Positions 17,325 through 27,777 of a stretch of DNA of 64,000 nucleotides are shown piece after piece. The DNA comes from Leeuwenhoekiella sp. MAR_2009_132. Its GTDB lineage: Bacteria; Bacteroidota; Bacteroidia; Flavobacteriales; Flavobacteriaceae. The DNA lies in NCBI RefSeq assembly GCF_000687915.1, contig NZ_JHZY01000004.1, positions 1,808,001 through 1,872,000 of the forward strand, in the 5' to 3' direction. A program made the translations under genes and the position numbers. The notes beneath the pieces were generated by a model, which was not told the origin of the DNA, made no database searches, and saw only the letters and a list, made by a program, of their open reading frames with translations. How positions within the stretch are numbered: the first letter of the stretch is position 1; every line of letters starts with the position of its first letter.

Positions 17325-20302
17325 ATGAAGCAATTTAACTTTTTGTGGTATTTAAGGGTTTTATTTTTCTTGAGCATATCCGTGGGGGGATTTGCCCAAG
17401 AGACAATAACGGGATCTGTAAAGAGCAGTAGCGGAGGTACTATACCTTTTGCAAATGTTATAGAAAAAGGTACTTCTAATGGTACAACAACAGATTTTGA
17501 TGGTAATTTTTCGATTAAAGTAAGTGAATTACCTACAACATTAGTTTTCTCAACTTTAGGTTTTACATCTGCCGAACGCAAAATCACTGATGCCAGTGCT
17601 GTAACTATTGTTTTGCAAGAATCAACAGAATCTTTAGAAGAAGTTGTAGTTACGGGTCTTGCAACCTCGGTAAAGCGATCTAATCTTGCTAATGCAGTAG
17701 CAACAATATCTGCGGAAGCTTTAACAGGAACAACTGCACCGCCTACATTAGACGCTGCATTATACGGTGAATTTCCGGGAGCGGTAGTAAGTGCAAACTC
17801 TGGTGCGCCGGGAGGAGGTTTAAACATTAAATTAAGAGGAGCAACGTCTATCAACGGAAACACACAGCCTCTTTATATTATTGATGGGGTTTATATTGAC
17901 AACTCTTCAATAGCATCAGGTTTAAATGTGGTTTCTGCCGCTGCCGCAGGAGGTAGCGCGTCTAACCAGGATAACCCCTCTAACCGTATTGCAGATATAA
18001 ACCCAGAGGATATAGCAAATATCGAAATCTTAAAAGGAGCATCTGCTGCAGCTATTTATGGCTCTCGTGCAGCTGCCGGGGTGGTTATTATAACCACTAA
18101 AAAAGGTAAAACCGGAGAAACACAATATAGTTTCTCTCAAAATTTAGGTTTTACAAGTGTCATCACATTATTGGGTATGCGTGACTATACAGAGCAACGC
18201 GTATTAGATTCTTTTGGAGCAGATGCTGCTGCACAGTTTGTACAGGCTCAAAATCAAAACAGGCTGGTAGATTATGAAAAAGAGATGTTTGGTCGTAAAG
18301 GTCTGGTGAGCAATACTAACTTTAGTATGAGTGGAGGAAGTGATAAAACACGCTTTTACTCTGGGGTGTCTTATGTTTCTGAAAACGGGATTGTACAAAA
18401 TACTGGCTATGATAAAATCTCTTTACGTCTAAATCTTGATCACCGTGCTGCAGATTTCATTAAATTAGGATTAAGTACAAACTTTATCAATTCGTCTTCA
18501 GATAGAGGGTATTTTAATAATGATAATACAGGAACTTCAATAGGTGTGGCACTAACCGCTACAACACCGTGGTTGCAATTATTTCCTGATGCAAATGGGA
18601 ATTATCCTAACAACCCGCGGGAGCCTCTAACATTTTGCAAACCCGAGATCTGGTAACAAACCGTGAGAAAACAAATCGTTTTATAATGGGTGGTACAGCT
18701 AATATAGATTTATATAAAGCTGAAAAATCAAATCTTGAGTTGATATTAAGAGGAGGACTTGACTTTTACAATCTTGAAACCATTGCTTTATTTCCTAAAG
18801 AATTACAGTTTCAACAACCAGAACAAGGGGGAGTAGATGGTGTTTCTGTTCAGGGAGCAAACTCAAACAAGCAATACAACCTATCTGCTTTTCTGGTACA
18901 CAATTATACGGCAAGTGAACGTCTTGATTTTAGAACACAGTTGGGTATTACTAAAGAAGTTTTTGACAGAAATTCTTATTTAATCACTGCTACAGATTTA
19001 ATTGCTTCAGAAAGTAATGTAGATCAGGCAGGAAATATAGGGGTTAATCAGTTTAGATTGAAGCAGCAGGATGCGGGATTCTTTGTTCAGGAAGAGATAA
19101 ATTTTGAAGATAAGCTTATCGCTGCCATCGGGGTACGAGGAGATAGATCATCTAACAATGGTGATGCAAATCAACTCTATTACTATCCTAAAGCTTCACT
19201 TGCAGCAAACATTCATGAATTTGGTTTATGGGAGGAAGACTCTTTCTTAAACCAACTTAAATTAAGAGCTGCTTATGGGGAAGCGGGTAACTTTCCTTCT
19301 TACGGAAGTTTATTTACCAGCTACTTTGCATCTTCAACAGGAGGATTATCAGGTATTAGCTTGTTAGGTACTTTAGGAAATCCAGATCTTCAGCCAGAAC
19401 GTCAAAAAGAATTTGAAACAGGTATCGATATTGGTCTATTAAACAACAGAATTACAGCTTCTGTAACCTACTACGTTAAAAAAGTAGATGATTTGATTTT
19501 ACAAGCAGCAAAAGAACCTTCATCAGGTTTTGATTCTGAATTTGTAAATGCAGGAAAACTTCAAAATAAAGGTATTGAGATTAGCCTTGATGCAACTATT
19601 GCTCAATCTGAAAACTTTAGCTGGGATGCAGGAATCAACTTCTTTAAAAACAAATCAAAAATCACGCAGTTAGATATACCGGCGTTTAACATAGGTGCTT
19701 TTGGAGCAACTTTAGGAACTTTTAGAATTGAGGAAGGTCAAAGTGCTACACAGATTGTAGGTATAGGTCCTAATCCAGGTGAAAATGGTCTACAAAAATT
19801 TGGTGATGCAGAGCCAGATTTTCAAATAGGTTTCAATAATAACATTAAGTATGATAATTTTTCACTTTCTTTCTTATGGCAGTGGAAAAAGGGTGGTGAT
19901 AACATAAATCTTACTAATCTTTTAAGCGATCTTAACGGTACAAGTCACGACTTTGATACCATTGATCTTGATCCTGACGGTCAATTAGGAAACGGTCCTT
20001 ACCGTGTAAGTCAGTTAGGTTCTTCTGCAAAAGTATTTGTGCAGGATGCATCTTACATTAGATTGCGTGAGATTGGTTTGTACTATACGTTACCTTCAGG
20101 AGTGCTTGATAACTTCTTAGGTGGTACATTTAGTCAGATAAAATTAGGATTTTCAGGAACTAACCTAATCAATATTTTTGATTACAACAGTTATGACCCT
20201 GAGGTTTCAAACTTTGGTTCAAATGGAATATTTACAGGAGTTGAAGTAACACCGTTTCCATCTTCAAAACGTTACTTGTTTAACGTATCATTTAAATTTT
20301 AA
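17325..20302 (+). pseudogene. SusC-like TonB-dependent receptor split by a one-base frameshift
   Basis: Two overlapping frames (17325-18656 and 18611-20302) together encode one SusC/RagA receptor. The first has a signal peptide (cleavage GFA-Q25), a carboxypeptidase-regulatory-like domain, and a plug with LYIIDGVYIDNS and LKGASAAAIYGSRAAAGV. It runs off into CKPEIW-stop. The second resumes exactly where the barrel should continue (NILQTRDLVTNREKTNRF) and ends with the normal aromatic C-terminus FKF. One extra base within 18614-18621, the GC palindrome CCCGCGGG, would give an intact ~992-aa protein reading NNPAGASNILQTRDL. Either the gene is truly broken or the base was lost in sequencing. No other defect is seen and the SusD partner is intact, so a sequence error is plausible. 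The partner context implies uptake of a glycan or peptide. Confidence 0.85.
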
Positions 20303-20312
20303 TCGCTACACT

Positions 20313-21626
20313 ATGAAAACATTTAAATATATAAGTATGCTTTTTCTTGCGGGGACGTTAAGTGTCTCGTGCGAGGTTGATGAGTATTCTAATCTTAATG
20401 GCCCCGAAGTATCTGATATTGTTGCAGATCTTTCTAGAGGAGATTTAAGGGATTTAGTAGGAGGAACTTTTTATTCGATGCGTAACCGTTTAGGTACGTA
20501 TTATGATGATGTGGGTGTTGTAGGTCGCGAGTATTTTAGATTCTCAAGTTCAGACCCGCGATTTACTGCAGATTTATTGGGTGGTGAGAATTCAGTCTTA
20601 GACAATAATACATTTTATACCACCGGCCCCTGGTCTGCACGATACCGTACGGTAAAAGAATTAAATATTATAAGTGATGGTATTGCAAATTCTACAGCAG
20701 ATTTTACAGAAGCAGAGCGCAATGCAACTCGAGCATATGCAAATACGATTAAAGCGCACGAGTTATTGCTGAATCTTAATCTGATGGATGAAAATGGGAT
20801 ACGTCTTGATGTGAGTGATCCTAATAATCTGGGACCAATTGTAGGTAAAGCAGAAGCGCTTACAGGAATTTTAGGTCTATTAAATGAATCAGCTACACTA
20901 TTAGCTAATGCAGGAGATTCTTTTCCGTTTGAATTTCCGGTAGGTTTTACGGGTTTTGATACGCCAGCAACCTTTTTAGAGTTTAACAGAGCTCTTGCCG
21001 CTAGGGTAGCATTATATCAAGAAGATTATGCAGGAGCTTTAAATTATTTAAGCAATTCATTTCTTGATTTAACTGGCGACTTGGATACTGGTGTTTATTA
21101 TAGTTTCTCTTTAGATGCTACAGATTTACCAAACCCTATGTTTTTCCCACTAAATGCATCAACTGCTGGGGCACGAATTGTACAATCTAGTTTTGTTACA
21201 GACGCAGAGGCAGGTGATACCCGTTTAGGTAAAGTAGTTCAGCGCGATGAGTCCTTAACATTAGACGGTCTTACGGGTAATTATGATGTGTTTCTTTATC
21301 CTTCACAAACGAGTTCTATTCCGTTAATTCGCAATGAGGAGTTAATTTTAATATACGCTGAAGCAAGTATTTTTACTACTCCTGCAAATGCGGTTACTGG
21401 TATTAATCGCGTGCGCACAGCAGCAGGGCTTACAGCATATACTGGTGCTCAAACAGAAGCAGCATTAATTGATGAACTTCTAAAGCAACGTAGATATTCA
21501 TTATACGCAGAGGGTCATAGATGGATAGATGTTAGAAGATATGATCGTTTAAATACGTTACCTCTTGAGCGTCCTAATGATGATGTATGGAGTTCATTTC
21601 CTATTCCGCTTAATGAAAATGAGTAA
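20313..21626 (+). CDS. SusD/RagB-like nutrient-binding lipoprotein
   Basis: 437 aa, starting 10 bp after the susC-like gene. Lipobox LSVSC with Cys20, so it is a lipoprotein expected at the outer face of the outer membrane. The helical SusD fold is indicated by the N-terminal RGDLRDLVGGTFYSMRN, tetratricopeptide-like helices in the middle (ARVALYQEDYAGALNYL), and the conserved C-terminal block (EELILIYAEASI, INRVRTAAGL, LLKQRRYSLYAEGHRWIDVR). SusD proteins cap the SusC barrel and bind the oligomeric substrate. It is somewhat short for the family (about 450-550 aa). No glycoside hydrolase or peptidase lies beside the pair, so the substrate cannot be guessed. Confidence 0.88.
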   Translation: MKTFKYISMLFLAGTLSVSCEVDEYSNLNGPEVSDIVADLSRGDLRDLVGGTFYSMRNRLGTYYDDVGVVGREYFRFSSSDPRFTADLLGGENSVLDNNTFYTTGPWSARYRTVKELNIISDGIANSTADFTEAERNATRAYANTIKAHELLLNLNLMDENGIRLDVSDPNNLGPIVGKAEALTGILGLLNESATLLANAGDSFPFEFPVGFTGFDTPATFLEFNRALAARVALYQEDYAGALNYLSNSFLDLTGDLDTGVYYSFSLDATDLPNPMFFPLNASTAGARIVQSSFVTDAEAGDTRLGKVVQRDESLTLDGLTGNYDVFLYPSQTSSIPLIRNEELILIYAEASIFTTPANAVTGINRVRTAAGLTAYTGAQTEAALIDELLKQRRYSLYAEGHRWIDVRRYDRLNTLPLERPNDDVWSSFPIPLNENE

Positions 21627-21649
21627 ATACCCACAATTAGTTTAAACTG

Positions 21650-21684
21650 AAAATGGCTGCCTTAAAAGGCAGCCATTTTTTATA
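21650..21684 (+). terminator. Bidirectional intrinsic terminator between susD-like and RND genes
   Basis: The arms 21650-21662 and 21667-21679 (AAAATGGCTGCCT with its complement) enclose a 4-base loop, with T residues on the right and A residues on the left. It can therefore serve both converging units. Confidence 0.9.
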
Positions 21685-21700
21685 TGAGGTATTTTGATTA

Positions 21701-24700
21701 TTACTCGATTTCCTGAGTTTCAGCTTCAACAGATGTATTCTTTTTTCCGTGAATACGCAGTTTAAATTTATGTACCATTAAATACAGTAACGGCACAATA
21801 ATTAGCGTTAAGAAGGTAGCTATAATCAGACCGTAAATTACAGACCAGGCTAATGGACCCCAGAATATTACATTGTCCCCACCAATGTAAAAACCGGCGT
21901 CAAACGAACTAAATAAGCCAAAGAAATCTATGTTGATACCTATTGCAAGCGGTATTAAACCTAATACTGTTGTGATAGCTGTTAGAAGTACCGGTCTTAG
22001 ACGGGCACGACCACTTTCTACAACTATATCTATAACTTCACTTTTAGGAAGTAACGCGTCGTCATCAAGGTCAAGCTGTACAATTCTACGATCTACTAGA
22101 AGTTGTGTATAATCTAATAGTACAACACCATTGTTTACTACAATCCCGGCTAACGAGATTATACCCATCATCGTCATCATAATAACGAAAGAAGCTCCCG
22201 TAATTAGAATACCTCCAAAAACACCTATGAAGCTCAAGAAAATTGCTATCATAATTATAGTAGGCTTAGAAATAGAAGAGAACTGAAAAATAAGAATAAA
22301 GAATATTAATGCAAGACCGCCAAAAAACGCTCCCATTAAAAACTGCATTTGCTTATTTTGTTCTTCAATCTGACCGGTATAATCAATATGAATACTGTCT
22401 GGTAAGGCTGTAAAAGACTGCATTTCTGCCTGTATTTTAGTAACCACGGCAGTTGCATCAACAAAACCAGGGGCTAAGCCCGAATAAACAGTTACAACAC
22501 GTTTAGTATCTCTGTGTTTAATAGCACTAAAAGACGAGGTGTTTTTCTTTGTAGCAACCGCAGAAACCGGAATTTCTTTAATTACCCCTGTCGCAGCATC
22601 TCTAAAAGTTATATTTTGATCAAATAATGCCGAAGTATTGTAACGATCGTCTTCTTCAAAACGTACATTAATATCATAATCTTCTCCGTCTTCCTTATAA
22701 ATACCCGCTTTCTCACCAAAAAGAGCTCTACGAAGCTGGTTACCTACCTGACCGCTGGCAACACCCAGAGCACCTGCTTTCTCACGATCTACAATAACTT
22801 GCATTGCCGGTTTAGCACGGTTAACATCAATCTTTAATTCTTCAATTCCGGGTATGTTTCTAGAGTTGATAAAGCTGCGCATATTTTCAGCGGTAGCGAT
22901 TAACTCATTGTAATCTGTGCCTTCAAGTTCGATATTTATAGGATATCCCGCCGCAGGACCTGAAGCATCTTTTTCAACCGAAATGGCTACACCCGGGTAA
23001 GCATCTGTCAATTCAGACTGAACACGGGTACGTAATTCTTCAGAATCTGCACCATTACGGAATTTGTACTCCCGCATAGTCGCTGTAATCTTAGCACGGT
23101 GTGGCATTTCTGCTGCACTACCACCATCTGTCTGTGGATTTCCGGCGCCTTCACCCACTTGTGAAACAGCACTTTCTACCAGAAAATTGAAATCTCCGTT
23201 AAGGTAGCGCTCATCATTAAGAATAGCATACACGCGCTTTTCAATATCTTTTGCGATGGTATTTGTCTTAGAGATATCTGTTCCTTCAGGATATTCTATA
23301 TAGACAATTATTTGGTTGGGTTTATTGTCTGGGAAAAATTCGATACTCGTACGTTGTGATCCTACCGAAGCTCCAAATCCTATAAATACAAGAATTAGTA
23401 GTAGGAAAGTAGAAATTACCAGAACAGAAGGTTTTCTTCCTTTTAAGGCCCAGGTTAAAAATGATTTGTATTTGTTTTCTAACCAAACCAAGCTGTGATT
23501 CTGAAAATATTCTGCAGCTCCTTTTATGCTGTATTTATACAGCCAGAAGATAATTGCAGTTACAATCATTACAGAACCTATACCGCGTATAGCACCGCCG
23601 AAAATTAGAATTAAAATACCTATTGGCACTAAAACCAGTGTAAGTCTAATTAGCTGTTTTCTGGTTAGAATTTTCTGGTCAACATCCATAAACTTACTAA
23701 CCAACATCGAGTTGATGAATATGGCCACAAATAATGAAGAGCCCAATACTACAGAAAGTGTGATAGGGAAGTAAATCATAAACTGCCCCATTACGCCTGG
23801 CCAGGTCCCTAACGGAACAAAGGCAGCCACAGTCGTAAGTGTAGATATAATAATAGGAAATGCAATCTCACCAATACCTTTTTTTGCGGCTTCAATACGG
23901 GACATTCCTTCTTCATCCATCAAGCGATAGACATTTTCTACCACTACAATACCGTTGTCAACGAGCATCCCCAGACCCATAATAAGGGCAAAAAGGATCA
24001 TCGTATTCATCGTATATCCTAAAGCATTCAGGATCATAAATGACATGAACATAGACATTGGGATTGCAAAACCTACAAAAAGTGCATTTCTAAACCCAAG
24101 GAAAAACGTAAGTACGCCTACAACCAGAATAATACCAAATATGATGTTATTAACCAGATCATTTACCTGGTTAATTGTCTTTTCTGATTGATCGTTTGCA
24201 GTAGTTATTTTTACGTCTGGAGGAAATTCATTTGCCTGTGCTTCTGCTAAAATGGTGTTGATTTTCTCAACCGCCTCAACCATGTTTTTACCAGATCGTT
24301 TTTTAACGTCGAGCATCACTACATTTTCTCCCCATTCGCGGGCATACGTAGTTTTGTCTTCTTCTTTAAAAGTGATACTTGCTATATCCCGTAAGTAAAC
24401 AGCTCCGTTTTGAGACTTAACAATAAAATTCTCAAGCTCTGAAGGTTTTTGTATTTCGCCAAGTATTCTAATGGTTCGGCGTTGTCCGCTGTTAATTAAG
24501 TTACCGGCAGCCATAGTCATGTTGCCATTGCGAATGGTGTTTAGGATATCGTCAAAACTTACCTGCGCAGCATTCATTTTAGTCACATCTACAGCAACTT
24601 CAACTTCTTTATCCTGAGCACCACGTATAGAAACTTCTTTAATTTCCGGAAGGTCTTCTATTTCATCCTGAAGGTATTCTCCAAACTTTTTAAGTTGCTC

Positions 24701-25213
24701 TACCTGATAATTCCCCTGAATATTCACATTAAGAATAGGCTGTTCTTCAGATAAGCTTAAGTCAAATACATTAGGTTCAACTTTAACACCGTTTGAAACC
24801 GGCCAGTCTTCATTTGCCTTTTCAGAATCTACCTCGTCTTTAACTTCTTGCTTAGCGCTTTCTACCGAAATATCATCTTCAAATTCTATGGTGATGAGGG
24901 CATAATTTTCTTGAGAGGTAGAGGTAATCTCTGTTACTCCCGAAACATTTTTTAAACGGTCTTCAAGAGGGTCTGTAATTAATTTTTCTACATCTTCAGC
25001 AGTATTCCCCGGGTAAGGAGCAGATATGTAAATTTTAGTTTCATTAATTTCAGGAAATGCCTCCCGTGGCATAACATAATATGCGATACCACCCATTACC
25101 AGAAGTAAAGCCATTATGACATAGATCACGGTGGGGTTGTCTATCGCCCAGCTTGACATGCCAAATTCTTTATCTACCTGATTTTTTTTCTTACTTATTT
25201 TCTTTTCGCTCAT
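21701..25213 (-). CDS. RND efflux permease, HAE1 (AcrB-like) family
   Basis: 1170 aa inner-membrane pump with the two-fold RND layout: first helix at about 28-48, a large periplasmic loop, a helix bundle at about 355-550, a second periplasmic loop, and a final bundle from about 950. TM4 reads GLGMLVDNGIVVVENVYRLM, so the AcrB D407/D408 pair is D419/N420. In TM10 GIVVNNGVVLLDY has Asn1027 where AcrB has K940. Proton coupling may thus differ from AcrB. An ~80-residue hydrophobic insertion near 515-575 (VPIGILILIFGGAIRGIG) lies between TM6 and TM7. It is the last gene of the tetR-tolC-adaptor-pump operon, 4 bp after the adaptor gene. Drug, dye or metabolite export is expected; the substrate is unknown. 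Confidence 0.92.
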   Translation of the reverse strand: MSEKKISKKKNQVDKEFGMSSWAIDNPTVIYVIMALLLVMGGIAYYVMPREAFPEINETKIYISAPYPGNTAEDVEKLITDPLEDRLKNVSGVTEITSTSQENYALITIEFEDDISVESAKQEVKDEVDSEKANEDWPVSNGVKVEPNVFDLSLSEEQPILNVNIQGNYQVEQLKKFGEYLQDEIEDLPEIKEVSIRGAQDKEVEVAVDVTKMNAAQVSFDDILNTIRNGNMTMAAGNLINSGQRRTIRILGEIQKPSELENFIVKSQNGAVYLRDIASITFKEEDKTTYAREWGENVVMLDVKKRSGKNMVEAVEKINTILAEAQANEFPPDVKITTANDQSEKTINQVNDLVNNIIFGIILVVGVLTFFLGFRNALFVGFAIPMSMFMSFMILNALGYTMNTMILFALIMGLGMLVDNGIVVVENVYRLMDEEGMSRIEAAKKGIGEIAFPIIISTLTTVAAFVPLGTWPGVMGQFMIYFPITLSVVLGSSLFVAIFINSMLVSKFMDVDQKILTRKQLIRLTLVLVPIGILILIFGGAIRGIGSVMIVTAIIFWLYKYSIKGAAEYFQNHSLVWLENKYKSFLTWALKGRKPSVLVISTFLLLILVFIGFGASVGSQRTSIEFFPDNKPNQIIVYIEYPEGTDISKTNTIAKDIEKRVYAILNDERYLNGDFNFLVESAVSQVGEGAGNPQTDGGSAAEMPHRAKITATMREYKFRNGADSEELRTRVQSELTDAYPGVAISVEKDASGPAAGYPINIELEGTDYNELIATAENMRSFINSRNIPGIEELKIDVNRAKPAMQVIVDREKAGALGVASGQVGNQLRRALFGEKAGIYKEDGEDYDINVRFEEDDRYNTSALFDQNITFRDAATGVIKEIPVSAVATKKNTSSFSAIKHRDTKRVVTVYSGLAPGFVDATAVVTKIQAEMQSFTALPDSIHIDYTGQIEEQNKQMQFLMGAFFGGLALIFFILIFQFSSISKPTIIMIAIFLSFIGVFGGILITGASFVIMMTMMGIISLAGIVVNNGVVLLDYTQLLVDRRIVQLDLDDDALLPKSEVIDIVVESGRARLRPVLLTAITTVLGLIPLAIGINIDFFGLFSSFDAGFYIGGDNVIFWGPLAWSVIYGLIIATFLTLIIVPLLYLMVHKFKLRIHGKKNTSVEAETQEIE

Positions 25214-25217
25214 CTCC

Positions 25218-26378
25218 TTAATTATTTAGGATTCTAATCTCCTGATTATCCTGTACGCTGCGAGCGCCCTGAACGATGATTTCATCACCTGCATTCAATC
25301 CTGTTAGAATTTCTATTTTATCTCCCTGTGCTTTTCCGGTTTTGACGATAACTCGTTTTGCAATTCTATTGTTTTCAGTTCCTGAAGTTGCTACGTATAC
25401 ATATTGCTCGCCTTCCGCGTTTTCAGAAATTACACTAAGCGGAATTAAAATAGCATTTTCACTGGTGTAATCATTAATCTTAAGTTTTGCAGTAAGGTTT
25501 GGTTTTATACTTTTCTCTTCATTAGGTACTGCTACTTCAATAGTAAAGGAGCGGTTAGCAGGATTGATAAAATTACTGGTCTGGCGTATTTTAGATTCGA
25601 TATTCTTATTGAGTACCGGGAAATCTACTTCTACAGTTTTACCAATGTTTACAGTCCCTAAGTAACTTTCAGGTACTTCAGCAGTGATATACATATCGCT
25701 TAGATTTACAATTCGGTATAATTGAGTGCCTGGCATTACTGCAGAACCTTGCTCAGTCATTACCTGGTCTATTGTTCCTGAAAAGGGTGCATTTATAGTA
25801 GTTTTTCCTAATTGACTCTTTAATTGATTTACCTGGCTTTGAGAAGCCTCGTAAGTTGCTTTTGCCTGTAAATATTGAATTTCAGAACCTATATTCTGAT
25901 CCCATAAGCGCTTTTGACGTTCAAAAGTGGTTTTGTTAAGTTGGGCTTGAGTTTCTAACTGAGCCAACTGAGATCCTAAACCGCCATCGTCTATACGTGC
26001 TAAAACCTGACCTTTAGTGACCTTGTCGCCTTCTTTAACAAATACCCGAGATAAAACCCCGCTGTATTCTGCGCTAATCATTACATTTTGTTTGGTTTCA
26101 ACATTCCCCTGTATTTCTAGAAAATGATTAAATAAAGTATCTGTTACTTTCTGAGTAGAAACTAACGGACCGTTATTTTTCTTTTCCGCATTTTCAATAA
26201 CCGTATTTAATTTTTTAAGCTTTAATTGGAGCTCTGTACTCTCATCTTTTAATTGAGTCTGCGCTTCCTTAATAGCTTCAATATCTCCTGAAGCAATAAG
26301 TTTATCTACATCAACTTGTTTTTCGCCACAAGAAATTAATAGTGTGGTAATTACGAGTAGGGATACTATATTTTTCAT
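25218..26378 (-). CDS. RND efflux periplasmic adaptor (membrane fusion protein), lipoprotein
   Basis: 386 aa. Lipobox LLISC with Cys17 anchors it in the membrane. A short coiled segment (about 25-70) precedes the lipoyl/barrel-sandwich halves (GVLSRVFVKEGDKVTKGQVL and TINAPFSGTIDQVMTEQGS). These flank a helical hairpin (about 130-185, QLAQLETQAQLNKTTFERQK). Beta-barrel and membrane-proximal domains follow, ending in TGLNAGDEIIVQGARSVQDN. It links the inner-membrane pump to the TolC-like channel. It lies 19 bp after the tolC-like gene and 4 bp before the pump gene. Confidence 0.92.
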   Translation of the reverse strand: MKNIVSLLVITTLLISCGEKQVDVDKLIASGDIEAIKEAQTQLKDESTELQLKLKKLNTVIENAEKKNNGPLVSTQKVTDTLFNHFLEIQGNVETKQNVMISAEYSGVLSRVFVKEGDKVTKGQVLARIDDGGLGSQLAQLETQAQLNKTTFERQKRLWDQNIGSEIQYLQAKATYEASQSQVNQLKSQLGKTTINAPFSGTIDQVMTEQGSAVMPGTQLYRIVNLSDMYITAEVPESYLGTVNIGKTVEVDFPVLNKNIESKIRQTSNFINPANRSFTIEVAVPNEEKSIKPNLTAKLKINDYTSENAILIPLSVISENAEGEQYVYVATSGTENNRIAKRVIVKTGKAQGDKIEILTGLNAGDEIIVQGARSVQDNQEIRILNN

Positions 26379-26397
26379 AAAAAAAGAATTTCTAAGG

Positions 26398-27777
26398 TTA
26401 GTTTTGTTGAGGTTGATAAACGCTGGTGTCTAATGTTTTTTCTAATGCAGCTTTATTTGCAATAACTTCATACATAGCTTGTAAGTAATCTTGTTGTGCC
26501 TGGTAGAGTTGGGTTTGTGCTTCACTAAGTTCAAAGCTGCTGGCGATACCTTCAAAGAATTTAATCGAATTTTTATTTTCAATACGCTCTGCCAATGCCA
26601 GATTTTTCTCTTGAGTGCTAAAATTATCTAGGGCAAATTGATAATCATTACGTGCAGTAGCCATTTGTAATTTTACTTGATTGCGAGTCTGCTCAAGATC
26701 TTCAAGACTTTTTTTGTAGGCCAGTTCTTTTTGAGCGGTTTTTGCTGCACGCATTCCGCTACTAAAAATAGGTACTGTAAGCGATACGCCTACAATAGAC
26801 TGTTCAAAATAACGCTGCTCATCGCTAAGAAAACTAAAATCATTGCTCGCACCTGAAGCACCATAATTTACATAGGCACTCAGTCTAGGTAAAGCTTTAC
26901 TTTTTTCAAGTTTAACTTCAGTCTGTGCAAGATTTGTTTGATCTGCCGCAATGCGGTAATCAATATTATTTTCTGGGTCTATAGACTGGGTAAGTAGGTT
27001 TAGATCATAGTATTGCATAGCTAAATCTTCAAGACTGTCTGTAACCTGTAGTTTGCTGTCTATTGTGATGCCTAACGTCAGCTTAAGCATATCATAAGCG
27101 ATAGCAAGTTGACGTATGGTATTGTTTAATTGAGTTTCAAGACCTAAATAGGTGATTTGTAATTGCTCTACATCTTCCTCTTCCGTAAGGCCATTTTCAA
27201 AAATCTTCCGGGTGTCAGATAAATTTTTATCTAAGGTTTTTAGGTTTTTCTGAAGTATTATAACACTTTCTTCAGCAAGTAAAACATTACCATAAGCCTC
27301 TATAACAGCTTGTTTTACCTCTAAGTCTGTTTTAACCTTTGCATTTTCAGAAATCTGAAGCAAGGTTTTTGAAGACTGAACACCTACAATATAGGAACCG
27401 TCAAAAATTAGTTGATTCCAGGTTGCAGTAGCGGCCGCATTTTGTTTTGGGCTAAACTGAACGGGGATAAAGGTTCCTGCGGCAGCATTCGGGTCAAAAA
27501 ATTGAGCGGGAATGAATGACGTAGGTTGTATCAACTGGTTTTGATAGGTTATTTCACCTGTTATCTGTGGTAGTCCTTGTGCTATGATTTCCCATTTTTG
27601 TTTAAGGGCAATCTCAACATCTGTCTGTGCATTTTTTGCACTATAACTGTTGTTTAAGCCATAAATAATGGCGTCTTGTAAGCTTAGCGCATACGATTGT
27701 ACCTCTGTACTGTCTTGTGCCTGGCTATAATTTAGGAAGCCAAATACACACGCTAAGAGAATTAGGGATTTTCGCAT
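26398..27777 (-). CDS. TolC-family outer-membrane efflux channel
   Basis: 459 aa. Signal peptide ends near SQAQ (about residue 21). Two tandem outer-membrane-efflux-protein repeats with long amphipathic helices form the periplasmic tunnel. Recognisable pieces are SLQDAIIYGLNNSYSAKNAQ at the N-terminus and AYVNYGASG...SVGVSLTVPIFSSG-type strands in the second half. Its ATG overlaps the tetR stop codon in TAATG (27775-27779), so translation is coupled to the regulator. It forms the exit duct of the tripartite pump encoded by the next two genes. Confidence 0.92.
   Translation of the reverse strand: MRKSLILLACVFGFLNYSQAQDSTEVQSYALSLQDAIIYGLNNSYSAKNAQTDVEIALKQKWEIIAQGLPQITGEITYQNQLIQPTSFIPAQFFDPNAAAGTFIPVQFSPKQNAAATATWNQLIFDGSYIVGVQSSKTLLQISENAKVKTDLEVKQAVIEAYGNVLLAEESVIILQKNLKTLDKNLSDTRKIFENGLTEEEDVEQLQITYLGLETQLNNTIRQLAIAYDMLKLTLGITIDSKLQVTDSLEDLAMQYYDLNLLTQSIDPENNIDYRIAADQTNLAQTEVKLEKSKALPRLSAYVNYGASGASNDFSFLSDEQRYFEQSIVGVSLTVPIFSSGMRAAKTAQKELAYKKSLEDLEQTRNQVKLQMATARNDYQFALDNFSTQEKNLALAERIENKNSIKFFEGIASSFELSEAQTQLYQAQQDYLQAMYEVIANKAALEKTLDTSVYQPQQN

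Noticed and set aside
17306..17863. 185-aa open frame on the minus strand opposite the start of the susC-like gene
   Set aside because: It is a low-complexity shadow of a clearly coding plus-strand frame with signal peptide and plug motifs.
18600..18660. Programmed -1 frameshifting in the susC-like gene
   Set aside because: No slippery heptamer or strong downstream stem is present at the junction; the family is not known to use it.
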